Positions 42,278 through 52,255 of a DNA stretch of 64,000 nt are shown here, piece by piece. Source of the stretch: an uncultured Eubacteriales bacterium (GTDB lineage: Bacteria > Bacillota > Clostridia > Peptostreptococcales > Anaerovoracaceae); contig CACYFF010000001.1 of the NCBI GenBank assembly GCA_902773665.1, positions 62,001 to 126,000 on the forward strand. The letters are read 5' to 3'. The position numbers were made by a program, and so were the translations under genes. Below the pieces are notes generated by a model, which was not told the DNA's origin, did not search any database, and saw nothing but the letters and a program-made list of their open reading frames with translations. The stretch's first letter is position 1. Each line of letters opens with the position of its first letter.

Positions 42278-43497
42278 ACCAGCCCGTTCTTCACCGCCCA
42301 CAGCGCGGCGTTATAATCCTTGCTTACAGCGCCCCGTACCGGGGTCTCTTTCAGAGTGCGCTCCGCACTCTGTTTTTTGATGGTGTCGCACAGCCCGAGA
42401 AACACCGTCTGCCGGGAGTGGTCGCCCAGATTTTCAAGGCCGACCTTGACCGCCTTCCAGCTGACGCCCTTCTCCCACAGTTTCTTCAGGTCGCTCTGCA
42501 GTTTCTGCCCGTCCTGCAAGCGCCGCGTCTCCTCGATCGCAGCCAGCAGCGCCTGCCGGTAGGACTGCTTCGAATACAGCACACCGGAGTCCAGATCGAA
42601 GATCTCGCCGGCCCGCTCCGCGGCGGCGAGGCTGCGCTGATCCATGGAGCCCTTCAGGAACGTAAAGGAGTGGCCGTCGAAGGCGCCATAGATCTTCAGA
42701 GTGTCCAGGTAGCCCAGGCGCATGATGCGGCGGGTGTTGGCCGGGTCAAACACCACGATATTGCCCAGTTCCGCCGACGGTTCGATCATCGTCAGGCGGC
42801 TGCCCGCCTTTTCGATGTCTTCGCCCTGCACCCAGCCCACGGCCTCCAGATTGACGGCGATGATGCGGTCCGCACCGGCTTCCAGCGCCATGCGGACGGG
42901 GATGTAGTCGTAGAAACCGCCATCCAGGTATTTCGTGCCGTCGATGTCGTAGGGCTTTACGACCGGATAGCAGGAGCAGCTGGCCAGCACGTAGTCCATC
43001 ATCTTCCCTTCCGGGATGTCTTTCTTCCAGAGATACAGCGGCGTCCAGGTCTTGGGATCCATGGAGGCTTCTTCGTTCAGACGGACGGTGCACAGGCCGA
43101 AGTCCGTCTTCGAAGCGCGCACCTCCTCCTCGGGAAAGTCCTTCGCCAGGATATCCCGGATGCCGGTAAAGCTGCCGGCGCCCTCCTGCAGCACGCGGTC
43201 GAAATCGAACACCTCTTCGGTCTTCATGTCCAGCCACATGTCCCGGGCTTTTTCGTAAGAGCCGAGCGCGACGATGTAGGCGTTCATGGCACCGATGGAC
43301 GTGCCGCAGACCATGTCGATCGTTATGCCCAGTTCCCTCAGCGCCTGCCAGACGCCCAGCTCGTAGGCGCCTCTCGACGCGCCGCCGGACAGCACCAGCG
43401 CCGTTTTCTCCCTCTTGGCGGGTATCTCCGCCTTTTCTTTGGCCTTCTGACCCGCTTTTTTGACGATCTGAGAGCTTTTTCTCGCCTCGTCGAGCAT
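42274..43497 (-). CDS. patatin-like phospholipase family protein
   Basis: This lipid acyl hydrolase of about 407 residues has the glycine-rich oxyanion loop LVLSGGASRGAYELGVWQAL (about residue 33), the nucleophile motif GTSIGAMNAY (GXSXG, about residue 63) and the catalytic Asp in LDGGFYDYIPVRMALEAGAD (DGG). The start at 43497 (MLDEARKSSQIV) lies 5 bases after the Sir2 stop with AGGAAAG upstream; the N-terminal 30 residues are Lys-rich. The extra C-terminal 120 residues (SKQSYRQALLAAIEETRRLQ and beyond) resemble Clostridial patatins. It is cotranscribed with sir2. Confidence 0.88.
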   Translation of the reverse strand: MLDEARKSSQIVKKAGQKAKEKAEIPAKREKTALVLSGGASRGAYELGVWQALRELGITIDMVCGTSIGAMNAYIVALGSYEKARDMWLDMKTEEVFDFDRVLQEGAGSFTGIRDILAKDFPEEEVRASKTDFGLCTVRLNEEASMDPKTWTPLYLWKKDIPEGKMMDYVLASCSCYPVVKPYDIDGTKYLDGGFYDYIPVRMALEAGADRIIAVNLEAVGWVQGEDIEKAGSRLTMIEPSAELGNIVVFDPANTRRIMRLGYLDTLKIYGAFDGHSFTFLKGSMDQRSLAAAERAGEIFDLDSGVLYSKQSYRQALLAAIEETRRLQDGQKLQSDLKKLWEKGVSWKAVKVGLENLGDHSRQTVFLGLCDTIKKQSAERTLKETPVRGAVSKDYNAALWAVKNGLV

Positions 43498-43502
43498 CTT
43501 TC

Positions 43503-44240
43503 CTATTCTATGTTCAGGCATTCTCCTAAGACCTCTCCGATAGGATCGTGGATGACGAGATCGGCGCGGTCGTCCGCCGCCGTCTCGGATTTGTTGAGGA
43601 TCACCAGCTTGTCGCCCTTGAAATAGTGAACGAAGCCTGCCGCCGGATACACGACCAGGGACGTACCGCCGATGATGAGGACATCTGCCTTCGAGATCGC
43701 GTTTACCGCACCGCGGATGCAGTCGTCGTCCAGCATCTCGCCGTAGAGCACGACGTCGGGCTTGATGGTGCCGCCGCAGCTGCACTTGGGCACGCCTTTC
43801 TCGCAGTTCGCCTCGTCCAGGATATAATCGAGGCCGTATTTTTTGCGGCAGCGCAGGCAGGTGTTGCGGTGAACGCTTCCATGGAGCTCGTAGACTTTCT
43901 TGCTGCCGGCCAGCTGGTGCAGGCCGTCGATGTTCTGTGTGACCACGCCGATCAGCTTGCCCTGCTCTTCCAGCTTGGCCAGGGCCTTATGGGCCCGGTT
44001 GGGCTTGGCCCAGGTGGCGATGAGGTTGTTCTTGTAATAGTCGAAGAACGTTACCGGATCGCTCTCGAAGAAATCGATGGACAGCATCTCTTCGGGGCTT
44101 CTGCCGTAGTTGTGCTGCGCGTGATACAGACCGTTTTCGCTGCGGAAATCCGGCACACCGCTCTCAGTGGATACGCCGGCGCCGCCGAAAAAGACGATGC
44201 GCTGCGCTTTGTCCAATATCTCTTTCAGTTCTTCGTACAT
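43503..44240 (-). CDS. NAD-dependent protein deacylase, sirtuin family
   Basis: This 245-residue sirtuin removes acyl groups from protein lysines using NAD. Motifs are FFGGAGVSTESGVPDFRSEN (NAD loop, about residues 18-37), TQNIDGLHQLAG (about 100), the catalytic His in LHGSVHRNTC, zinc ligands CLRCRKK and CSCGG with an upstream C, and IIGGTSLVVYPAAGFVHY. Length is typical of bacterial CobB/SrtN. AAAGGAG precedes the ATG. It heads a short operon with the patatin gene. Confidence 0.93.
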   Translation of the reverse strand: MYEELKEILDKAQRIVFFGGAGVSTESGVPDFRSENGLYHAQHNYGRSPEEMLSIDFFESDPVTFFDYYKNNLIATWAKPNRAHKALAKLEEQGKLIGVVTQNIDGLHQLAGSKKVYELHGSVHRNTCLRCRKKYGLDYILDEANCEKGVPKCSCGGTIKPDVVLYGEMLDDDCIRGAVNAISKADVLIIGGTSLVVYPAAGFVHYFKGDKLVILNKSETAADDRADLVIHDPIGEVLGECLNIE

Positions 44241-44263
44241 GGTTGCTCCTTTCTACCCAAAGC

Positions 44264-44289
44264 AAAAGCGGCCTCGAAAGGCCGCTTTT
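44264..44289 (-). terminator. terminator between the glutamine synthetase and sir2 genes
   Basis: AAAAGCGGCC and GGCCGCTTTT (44264-44273 with 44280-44289) form a perfect 10-bp stem with a 6-base loop and symmetric A/T ends. The gap 44290-44461 also holds a small perfect hairpin GGGAGGC-TC-GCCTCCC (44331-44346) and otherwise nothing recognisable. Confidence 0.8.
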
Positions 44290-44461
44290 CCCGGATGTGT
44301 GTATCTTTATTGTATAGAAGGAAAACTATCGGGAGGCTCGCCTCCCACTCTTTGCTGCTTGCTACACCTAAAGAATACTGGCCTTTTGTGTGTTTCCTGT
44401 GAAGCCCCTGTGGGATTTGTCTTCACTTTATCTCATTATTGCCCCATTTTTCGCATATTCT

Positions 44462-46366
44462 TCAGTCAAGAATGTTTTTCCGGTAAGTCGCATACAGTTT
44501 TTCCAGTTTTTCGATACTGGCCTGCGCCGCCAGCTGCATGTCGGAAGCGGTGTCGAAATCGCCCGCGTCCAGCGCGTCTTCCAGCCGGGACAGGAAGCAC
44601 TTGTGATGCAGTCCGTCCTGGATAAGGTCTTTGCGGAGCTGGCAGATCTCCGTCCAGCGCTGTTCGTCCAGCTGCTTGCAGTTGTCGCTGTCGTGTACCT
44701 TTTTCAGTTCGTGCACCCGGTCTGCCATCTGCGGCACGATGCGGTCGCGAAGCGACAGAGCCCACTGCTCCACGACGGAAGCCTCGAAGGATTCCAGATC
44801 GATCGGCGCAAACGCGTTGCCGCGCAGCAGCACCTTGTATTTCTCCGGATACTCCTTGAAGGAGCACAGGTTCTCCCAGACGGTGCCCGGGCACTTGCCG
44901 AACAGCTTTACGCGCTCTTCCTGTGTATAGTCCTCGAAGATGTTGTTCTCCGCCCGGTACACGCGGTCCTTTTCCAGATAGAAGTCCTCCTCGCCATATT
45001 GCTTGGAGATGGACGCGCAGAGCTCCTCCGGCGTCTTCTTCGCCTTCAGCACCGCTTCCAGACCGTCCAGCATGGCGAGATATCCCGCCGCCAGCACCAG
45101 ATAGGTATTGCTCTTGGGGTTGGGGGCGCGCATCTCGAAGCGGGTCGCCAGCGGGCTGTTGATGTCGCGGATGAGCCCCAGCAGCACCGTACGGTTGCGG
45201 GAGGGCTTCTCCACACTGTGACCCAGCGCCGTACAGATGGAGACCGGCGCCTCGAAACCGGGCTTTAATCTCTGGAACGCGTTGTTGCGGCAGTTGGCGA
45301 TGGGCGAAATGACCTCGTAGTTCTTCAGAATGCCCATCAGCGCGCCGTAGCCCAGGGGGCTGAGGTAGTCCTTGGATGGGTCAAGCGCCGTAAACAGGTT
45401 GACGGTGCGGCCGTCCTTCAGCTTCGCAGCCACGCCGAAATGGGTGTGCTTGCCGCTGCCCGCGACGCCTTCCACCGGCTTGGACATAAAGGTAACGTCC
45501 AGCCCGTTCCTGCGGAATTCGTCCTTGATCATGTAGCGGACGAAATAGTCGTTGTCCGCCGCCTGCAGCGCCGTGGAGTATTTAAAGTCGATCTCCAGCT
45601 GCTCCATGATGTGCTCGTAGCCGCCCTTGTGCAGCTCCGGCTTTACGCCGCCCACCTCTTTATGGCCCATCTCGATGTCCAGGCCGTAGTGGTCCAGCAG
45701 AAGCAGCGCCTTTTCCATGGCGGTGCGCACGGGACCGATGGTGCGCTTCCAGTACTGTTCTTTCAGCTCCTGGGATACCTGCAGCCGGTCTCTGTCCGCC
45801 ACGTCGTGGGGCGTCTTTACGTAGAATTCGATCTCCGTGGCCGAGGTCAGGGAGAGGTCCTCGATGTCGTCCACGCTGTCGAAGGGCAGATACTCGAAGA
45901 CGTAGGGATTTTCCGCCAGCATGCGCAGCAGTTCCTTTTTAAAGACGTCTACCGCGTCGCGCAGGATGACCCGCGAGCCGACGTCCCGGGAATTGTTGTG
46001 CTTCAGGAAGGCGGGAATACGCAGGCTTCCCACGGGAAGCCCGGTCTCGTCGTCGATGTGCCCGAAGTTATAGTCCACGTACCAGTTGACGTCGCGGTCG
46101 GGGATGAGGTCGACCTTGGCGTCGGAGATGTCCGCGATCTTGGGCAGCAGTACGGAAGAGCCGTCGGTCTGCTGACCCTCGGACAGGAACTTATCCACGT
46201 CCTTGAGCATAATGCGGATGGGGATCTTTTCGTCGGTGTCGTTGCCGAAGATGTCCGCGGCTGCCAGGCTCACGAAGCGGATCTCGGGGTGTTCGGAAAG
46301 CAGCGCTCTTACAGCCTCTGCGTCGTGTTTATCCTTGGGGATGGTAAAAAGCATTTTGTCGAGCAT
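44462..46366 (-). CDS. glutamine synthetase family enzyme, long form
   Basis: This ATP-dependent ligase forms glutamine from glutamate and ammonia and is 634 residues, well above the 440-470 of type I. Catalytic-core motifs are SATEIEFYVKTP (metal Glu), GVAGSGKHTHFG (usual SGMHXH), SRNRTVLLGLIRD and FEMRAPNPKSNTYLVLAAGY (metal Glu and Arg). The C-terminal 150 residues are helical (SFEASVVEQWALSLRDRIVP, QLAAQASIEKLEKLYATYRK) and resemble extended GSIII-like enzymes. It follows the UPF0182 gene by 2 bases. Such extra glutamine synthetases are often assimilatory, but a GlnA-like ligase with another amine is possible. Confidence 0.85.
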   Translation of the reverse strand: MLDKMLFTIPKDKHDAEAVRALLSEHPEIRFVSLAAADIFGNDTDEKIPIRIMLKDVDKFLSEGQQTDGSSVLLPKIADISDAKVDLIPDRDVNWYVDYNFGHIDDETGLPVGSLRIPAFLKHNNSRDVGSRVILRDAVDVFKKELLRMLAENPYVFEYLPFDSVDDIEDLSLTSATEIEFYVKTPHDVADRDRLQVSQELKEQYWKRTIGPVRTAMEKALLLLDHYGLDIEMGHKEVGGVKPELHKGGYEHIMEQLEIDFKYSTALQAADNDYFVRYMIKDEFRRNGLDVTFMSKPVEGVAGSGKHTHFGVAAKLKDGRTVNLFTALDPSKDYLSPLGYGALMGILKNYEVISPIANCRNNAFQRLKPGFEAPVSICTALGHSVEKPSRNRTVLLGLIRDINSPLATRFEMRAPNPKSNTYLVLAAGYLAMLDGLEAVLKAKKTPEELCASISKQYGEEDFYLEKDRVYRAENNIFEDYTQEERVKLFGKCPGTVWENLCSFKEYPEKYKVLLRGNAFAPIDLESFEASVVEQWALSLRDRIVPQMADRVHELKKVHDSDNCKQLDEQRWTEICQLRKDLIQDGLHHKCFLSRLEDALDAGDFDTASDMQLAAQASIEKLEKLYATYRKNILD

Positions 46367-46368
46367 AA

Positions 46369-49314
46369 CTAGTTGTCCTCACTGGTGTCCAGGTCCTGGA
46401 CCGGCTCCTGCGGTTCTTCGGACATGCCGCCGGCCAGATCCAGGTATTCCTTCATTTGCTGCAGATATTCCATAGCCTTTTCATAGGCTTCTCCTGCCAG
46501 CTCCAGATAGTCAGGAGCGGCCTCTTCGCCCGGGTCAGCCGTGTCGCTGCCGGGCTCCGTCTGCGGCGGCTTCGAAGGATCGACCTCGCCCTTTTCGATG
46601 GCCTCCGCCATCAGGCGACCTTCCTCGATGGGATAGGCAGTCGTAAGCGGCGTGCCGGCGCCTTTGCCGAATAGCTGGTCCAGGCACTCCGCCAGCGTGG
46701 ACTCGTAGGCGACCTTGTCGCCGTAGTACATGATGACCCGCTTCACCTCCGGAAGGCTTCCGCTGGAAGCTTCCAGATAGATGGGTTCCGCATAGAGCAG
46801 GCTCCCTTCCACGGGCAGCACGTACAGATTGCCCCGGCTGTAGGTAGAGCCGGAGTTGTTCCACAGGGAGAACTCCTTGGAGATCTCCGCATCCTGGTTG
46901 ATCTGCGCCTCGATCTGCGCCGGGCCGTAGATGATGCGGTCCTTGGGCAGCCGGTACAGGATGATCTCGCCGTAATTCTCGCCGTCGGAACGGGCGGTGA
47001 GGATGCCCGTCATGTTGTTCTTGCCGCTGGGCGTATAGGGGATGGAGCTTACGAATTCCACGTTCTCCTCGCCGGGCAGCTTCATGATGAAGTAGTTCGG
47101 GGTCATCTCGACCTCGGTCTGGCCGTAGCTTTCCCGGGCGATGTCCCACAGGTCTTCGTTCTGGTAGAAGACCGCCACATCCGTCATGTGGTACTTCTGG
47201 AAGACGTCCGCCTGGATGCCGAACATGGCGTTGGGGTACTGCACGTGTTCCTTGAGGGCGTCCGGCATGTACTCGAAGCTCTGGAACAGTTTCGGATAGA
47301 TCTTCTGCAGGGTCTGCACCACGGGATCGCTTCCGTCGCAGATGTAGAAGTCCGTGTCGCCGTTATAGGCGTCCACCACGATCTTGACGGAGTTGCGGAT
47401 GTAATTGATGGCAGAATCCTTCGCGTAGGGCTCGGAATACGGATAGTATTCGCTGCCGGTGTAGGCGTTGATCATCCAATAGGCCTTGCCGTCCGCGACG
47501 ACCACGTAAGGATCGTCGTCCAGCATCAGGAACGGCGCGATCTTGGAGACTCTCTCCGTGATGTTGCGGTAGATGAGGATCTTCGAATCCGATTTGATGT
47601 TCGTGGAGACGAGCATCTTGAGGGAGCGTTCCCGGATGGCGAACAGGATGCGGTTGAAGAAATTGAGCGGAATGCCGCCTGTCCCTTCGTACTCGCAGTA
47701 CACGTTGGATTCGCCGCTGGGATAGTCAAACTCCGTTTCGGACGTGTTCGTAATGACGTAATCGTTCGTGGATTCGCCGAAATAGATCTCGGGCCGGTCG
47801 ATCGAGATCTCGGGCACTTCGGACACCGGCGGAATGCTGTCGATGAGCATGTCCGGCTGGCCGGAGGCCGTCACCTTGTCGACACGCGACAGCGTAATGC
47901 CGTAGCCGTGGGTGTACTTCAGGTGGCGGATGAGCCACTGATCCTCGATCCGGGCCTGGTTGATCTCTCTGGCGGACAGGAAGACCTGGGTGTATTCGCC
48001 GTTCACGTTGTAGCGGTCCACGTCCACGTCGTTGAATTCGTAGTACGTACGGATGGACTGGGTCTGGTTATAGAACTGCTGGGCAGGCTCGAAATCGTTG
48101 ATCCGGATGTTGGAGAACGTGCCCATGTTGAGCAGCACGTCCTTCATGGACAGGTTGTTCTGGGGCACGAAATCCCGCACCGCGATGTCCTGCAGATCGT
48201 AGGCCATGCGGGTGTAATCGATGTTGTTCTGCAGATAGGTGCGCTCTTTGTTGATCTCGTCCGGCGCCACGACGAGGTTCTGCACAGCGGTGCCGGCAAG
48301 CGTGCCTGCGCCGAACACGACCGCCATTAGGATGGGGGCAGCCACGCCGAGCTTAATGCTGCGCTTCTTCAGCGCTGCGACGAAGCAGACCGCGGAGACG
48401 ACCGCAAGGGCCATGCAGATGCGGTAGACGTTGAGCGTAACGTTGATGTCGGTGTACCCGGCGCCGTAGGCCACGCCCGTGCCGGAATACAGCAGATCGT
48501 AGCGGGCGAGGGCAAAGCGGACAGCCAGCAGCAGGAAGCCGAGAAATCCCAGAATCGCGATCTGGGTGCCGGCGACCCGCAGGATGGCGTGTCCGGTCTG
48601 CTTTAAATTCTTGCCTTCTCTGGGCTGTTCCTCCCTGGAAAAGCCCCGCTTCGTAAACAGATCGATGATCTTTTTGGCGGGGTCATCCCGGCCGGGGCTG
48701 TCCTCGCCGGGAATGTCGTACTCGTAGGTATCCGCCTCGGTCTCCTGCGCGGTGCCGTCTGGCTCCACCAGGTTGATGAGCATCACGTAGTAGATGACGG
48801 TGGCCAGGAGCAGGAAGCCCACGATGCTGAGGGCGGAGGCGCTCAGGGATTCGAGGAATTCAAGTTTGAACACGTAAAAGCCGACGTCGTTGCCGAACAG
48901 CGGGTCTGCGACGTTGAATTCCGTTGCGTGCAGGAACTGCAGAATCTGCCACCAGAGGCGGGAGATGATGCCTGCGGAAGAGATGACGCTGAAGAGGACG
49001 CTCAGCAGGATGCCTGCTTTGCGCAGTTTTTTCGCGTCCGCGTCCTCCAGCTTATAGCCACCCTTGCTCAGAAACGCTTTCTTCAGGGCGGAAAGGAAGG
49101 CCCACATGAGGAGCGCCACGACGATGACCACGGGGATGCCCACCTTGATCTTCGTAAGCAGCTCTGTAAAGAACACCGACACGTAGCCGGTCTCCCGGAA
49201 CCACAGCAGGTCCGTCAGAAAACCCGTAAGGGCGTAGATGAGTACGGCCAGCAAGACCAGTACGCCGAGCGCGATGCGTAGCTTTGCGCCTCTCCTGTGT
49301 TTTTCCTTCTCCAT
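46369..49314 (-). CDS. UPF0182 family membrane protein
   Basis: This large membrane protein of 981 residues has unknown function. About seven helices lie in the first 330 residues (LGVLVLLAVLIYALTGFLTD, VVIVVALLMWAFLSALKKAF, IAILGFLGFLLLAVRFALAR and others). A large extracytoplasmic domain follows, with family-typical IRTYYEFNDVDVDRYNVNGE, YTHGYGITLSRVDKVTASGQ and PDALKEHVQYPNAMFGIQAD. The final 100 residues are acidic and proline-rich. Length and order match UPF0182/COG1615. It lies 20 bases after a zinc-ribbon membrane protein and 2 bases before the glutamine synthetase, so the three share a transcript. Confidence 0.9.
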   Translation of the reverse strand: MEKEKHRRGAKLRIALGVLVLLAVLIYALTGFLTDLLWFRETGYVSVFFTELLTKIKVGIPVVIVVALLMWAFLSALKKAFLSKGGYKLEDADAKKLRKAGILLSVLFSVISSAGIISRLWWQILQFLHATEFNVADPLFGNDVGFYVFKLEFLESLSASALSIVGFLLLATVIYYVMLINLVEPDGTAQETEADTYEYDIPGEDSPGRDDPAKKIIDLFTKRGFSREEQPREGKNLKQTGHAILRVAGTQIAILGFLGFLLLAVRFALARYDLLYSGTGVAYGAGYTDINVTLNVYRICMALAVVSAVCFVAALKKRSIKLGVAAPILMAVVFGAGTLAGTAVQNLVVAPDEINKERTYLQNNIDYTRMAYDLQDIAVRDFVPQNNLSMKDVLLNMGTFSNIRINDFEPAQQFYNQTQSIRTYYEFNDVDVDRYNVNGEYTQVFLSAREINQARIEDQWLIRHLKYTHGYGITLSRVDKVTASGQPDMLIDSIPPVSEVPEISIDRPEIYFGESTNDYVITNTSETEFDYPSGESNVYCEYEGTGGIPLNFFNRILFAIRERSLKMLVSTNIKSDSKILIYRNITERVSKIAPFLMLDDDPYVVVADGKAYWMINAYTGSEYYPYSEPYAKDSAINYIRNSVKIVVDAYNGDTDFYICDGSDPVVQTLQKIYPKLFQSFEYMPDALKEHVQYPNAMFGIQADVFQKYHMTDVAVFYQNEDLWDIARESYGQTEVEMTPNYFIMKLPGEENVEFVSSIPYTPSGKNNMTGILTARSDGENYGEIILYRLPKDRIIYGPAQIEAQINQDAEISKEFSLWNNSGSTYSRGNLYVLPVEGSLLYAEPIYLEASSGSLPEVKRVIMYYGDKVAYESTLAECLDQLFGKGAGTPLTTAYPIEEGRLMAEAIEKGEVDPSKPPQTEPGSDTADPGEEAAPDYLELAGEAYEKAMEYLQQMKEYLDLAGGMSEEPQEPVQDLDTSEDN

Positions 49315-49334
49315 GCGGGGTCCTTTCTAAATGT

Positions 49335-52136
49335 TTAGTTCGTGATGTTGTAGTAGTCCTTGATCTTGAGTTCTTCGCCTACGGGCACGAGCTCGTAGAC
49401 CATAAAACCGGAGGACTGGGCTGTCGCTTCGTCCTGGGTGACCTCGATGGTCTCTCCGGCGAAGGCAAAGTATGCGCCTTCGGTCTTGCGGATCTCGCCG
49501 ATCTCCAGCTTCTTGAACACTTCCGTGATCTGTCCGATCTTGTCGAACGTAACGGCGCTGCGGTAGGCGGTGCCGTCGGCTTTCAGGAAGTTGAGGCAGT
49601 CCTGGCTCGTTCCGTTGATGAAGTCGATCCAGGCGCTGTTGTATCCGATGAGGGTCTTGCAGACCGCGGTCTTCTCCGCCGTATCAGTTACGAGCTGGGA
49701 GGCAGCAAGTCCGGGCACGTCGTAGGAACGCTGGGAATCGTAGCCGATGGCCAGGTTCTCCACGACTTCCTCGATGTTCTTGTTGTTCTCCGCGATCAGG
49801 TCGGAAAGCACGAAAGCGGGACCTTCTTCACCCTGCGGTTCGCCTTCCGGCACGGTCTCTTCCGGCTCGTCCTTCTGGAACTTCGCCTTGATCTGATCGA
49901 AGCTGCTCTGTACGAACTGGATGACGTTCTGCTCGATGCCCGTCGTGATGATGGACGCCGGCGAATCAGGCGCATAGTGGCGCAGGGCGATCGTGCCGCC
50001 CTCCGCAGCACCGGCTACGATGAGGAGCGCCAGCAGGAACTTCAGGAACCAGTGACTGTGTTCGCGCTTCTCCTTCTTTTCGGTCTCCTCTTCCACGTCG
50101 TCCAGGATCTCTCCGAGGACTTCGGTCTTATCCCGTTCGGGCTGCGCCTTGACGGGAATTTCCTTCGTATCTCCCTTGGGTTCTTCTGCCGGACTTTCCA
50201 CAGGTGTTTTTTCCGGTTTTTCTTCCGGCTCTTCGGCGGTTTCCGGCTGGCGGGAGACCACTTCGTCCAGCGCGTCCAGACCCAGTTCCTTCTCCTGGGC
50301 TTCCTGCGCGGCCTTCATCTCGGCTTTCGCCTGCTCGATGGCAGCGGCGCGTTCCGCGGCTTCCCGCTCTGCGGCCTTCTTCGCCTCTTCCGCCTTTTCG
50401 GCGGCGATCTGCTCCGCCGTCTTTTCCGGAACGGCCTCTCTTACGAACGGCTCGTGGGAGATGCGGGCTTCCTTCTCCAGCTGTGCCTTGAATTCCGCGT
50501 CCTTTACGGCCTTCATCTCGGCTGTCATGGTGCGAAGGCTTGCAAAATAGGCTTCTCTGGCCTTCGCCATGGCCTCCATGCGCTTCCTGTGCTCGCTCTT
50601 GGCGGCCTCTTCCGGCGTCTGCGGCACCGGTTCGGGTTCCGGTTCCGCGGCAGGCGCGGGTGCGGGCGCTTCGCCTAAGGGATGCGTATCGCCGGCCTTC
50701 GTGGGCAGCGGATCGATCAGCTCTTCCGCGGACAGGGCTGCGCCCTTGATGCGGTCACGGTTGATCGCCAGGGTCTCGTCCCCTTCCGCGTCCTTCGTGC
50801 TCTCCATCAGCATCTTCTCGAATTCGCTCAGATCGGTGCTGATGTCGTTGTTATGGAAAAAGTCCTGCGCCGGGGTGGGCTGGAACGTGTCTTTCCGGTA
50901 GATGGATGTGCGGCTGAGATCGTCGAGATCTCCGCCGTGGAGGTTCCGCAGGCGCTCGTATTCCTGGTTGAGCAGCTGCTGGAACTCCTCGTTCTTCTTA
51001 TTGAACGTGAAGAACCGCTCCGGAAGCCGTCCATTCTCGTCCGGTTCCAGATCCGTCTGCGTCTCCGCGAAGATCGAAGTCTCCAGCGGTGATTCGCATT
51101 TGGGGATCTCCTCCGAAGGCTCCTCCGTCGTTGCGACGATGTGTTCTTCCAGGATGCGTTCCTTCGGTTCCGCTTTGGGTTCTTCCTTCGGCTCTTCCTT
51201 TATCTCGACTTTCGGCTCTTCGACCGGAGCGGGTGCAGGAGCCGGAGCCGGTGCAGGTTCTGGCTGCGCCACAGGTGCGGGTTCGGGAACAGGCGCCGGG
51301 GCAGGTGCAGGCTGAACCGGAGCAGGGGCTGGTGCCGGTGCTGGTGCAGGCTGTTGCGGATATGGCGGGGTCACCGCCTGATAGACGGGCACCACCGGCG
51401 GCTGCGGCTGGATATAGACGGGCTGAGCCGGCTGGGTGACGTACACTTGCTGGCCGGGCTGCGGCTGGGGCGGGATCGTCCATGCCGTCTGGGGCTGCGT
51501 ATACTGGGCCTGGCTATACTGCGCGCCGTACTGCTGTGTAAACGTGGTGGGCGCGTACGCCGGCGAGATCGGCGGGATCTGCACCTGGGGCTGGGGCGGC
51601 GTCTGCACGCCGTAGGGCGTCCAGGTGGGTTCGGGCTGCATCTGCGGCATCTGCCAGGCTCCCTGGGTAAAGGGAGGCGTCTGGAACGTCTGCTGCGGCT
51701 GCGGCGTCTGGACCTGAGGCCCTGCCGGCTGAGGTGCCGGTGCGGGTTCGGGCTGCGGCGGAGCAGCCTGGGGTGCCGGAACCGTAAAGGACGGCGCTTC
51801 CGGTACGGGCTGTGCGGCTTTCGGGAAATCCTGCTGCACCGAGGCCCAGGGATCGGGCATGGGTGTTTCCGGTTTCGGCGTCTCCCGGACCGGTGTGCGG
51901 ATGAATCCCTCCGTCGCGTCCTGCTTCATCGCCGATACCGCGCCATCCGCTCTGGGGTTGAGGCTCGGCCAATGCATCTCTATATCTTCCAGCTTCTTCG
52001 GTTTGGGGAAATCGTAGGTATTCCACGACATTTCCTCTTCTTCTTTTCGCCGTGTCTCTGCGGGGATCTTGCTCCCGCACATGGGACAGTATTCGCGATT
52101 CGAATCAAACTCGTATCCGCATACTTTACACTTCAT
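49335..52136 (-). CDS. zinc-ribbon, proline-rich single-pass membrane protein of unknown function
   Basis: The 933-residue protein has four visible parts. A zinc ribbon (Cys3, Cys6, Cys17, Cys20) opens it. A very long Pro/Gln/Ala-rich disordered region (about 60-330) follows, with many PAPAPAP-type runs. Then comes an acidic, Glu/Lys/Ala-rich probable coiled coil (about 540-690). One membrane helix (FLLALLIVAGAAEGGTIALR, about 692-715) leads to an extracytoplasmic domain of about 215 residues that ends with IKDYYNI. I do not recognise the whole protein. The topology places the zinc ribbon inside and the globular end outside. GGAGG precedes the ATG. It is the first gene of the operon with UPF0182 and glutamine synthetase. 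Confidence 0.82.
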   Translation of the reverse strand: MKCKVCGYEFDSNREYCPMCGSKIPAETRRKEEEEMSWNTYDFPKPKKLEDIEMHWPSLNPRADGAVSAMKQDATEGFIRTPVRETPKPETPMPDPWASVQQDFPKAAQPVPEAPSFTVPAPQAAPPQPEPAPAPQPAGPQVQTPQPQQTFQTPPFTQGAWQMPQMQPEPTWTPYGVQTPPQPQVQIPPISPAYAPTTFTQQYGAQYSQAQYTQPQTAWTIPPQPQPGQQVYVTQPAQPVYIQPQPPVVPVYQAVTPPYPQQPAPAPAPAPAPVQPAPAPAPVPEPAPVAQPEPAPAPAPAPAPVEEPKVEIKEEPKEEPKAEPKERILEEHIVATTEEPSEEIPKCESPLETSIFAETQTDLEPDENGRLPERFFTFNKKNEEFQQLLNQEYERLRNLHGGDLDDLSRTSIYRKDTFQPTPAQDFFHNNDISTDLSEFEKMLMESTKDAEGDETLAINRDRIKGAALSAEELIDPLPTKAGDTHPLGEAPAPAPAAEPEPEPVPQTPEEAAKSEHRKRMEAMAKAREAYFASLRTMTAEMKAVKDAEFKAQLEKEARISHEPFVREAVPEKTAEQIAAEKAEEAKKAAEREAAERAAAIEQAKAEMKAAQEAQEKELGLDALDEVVSRQPETAEEPEEKPEKTPVESPAEEPKGDTKEIPVKAQPERDKTEVLGEILDDVEEETEKKEKREHSHWFLKFLLALLIVAGAAEGGTIALRHYAPDSPASIITTGIEQNVIQFVQSSFDQIKAKFQKDEPEETVPEGEPQGEEGPAFVLSDLIAENNKNIEEVVENLAIGYDSQRSYDVPGLAASQLVTDTAEKTAVCKTLIGYNSAWIDFINGTSQDCLNFLKADGTAYRSAVTFDKIGQITEVFKKLEIGEIRKTEGAYFAFAGETIEVTQDEATAQSSGFMVYELVPVGEELKIKDYYNITN

Positions 52137-52201
52137 AGATTGCTCCTCCCAATGTGAGAATATATCTCATTAGATTATATTACATTTAGGGAGCGTAGGC
52201 A

Positions 52202-52230
52202 AATAAAACGGACCCCTTTGCAGGGGTCCG
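52202..52230 (-). terminator. terminator of the isc operon
   Basis: CGGACCCCT (52209-52217) and AGGGGTCCG (52222-52230) form a perfect 9-bp stem; the minus strand continues with TTTTATTTG. It lies 26 bases after the iscR stop. Confidence 0.88.
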
Positions 52231-52255
52231 CCGCGTGTGTTTTCCATGCCTGCGA

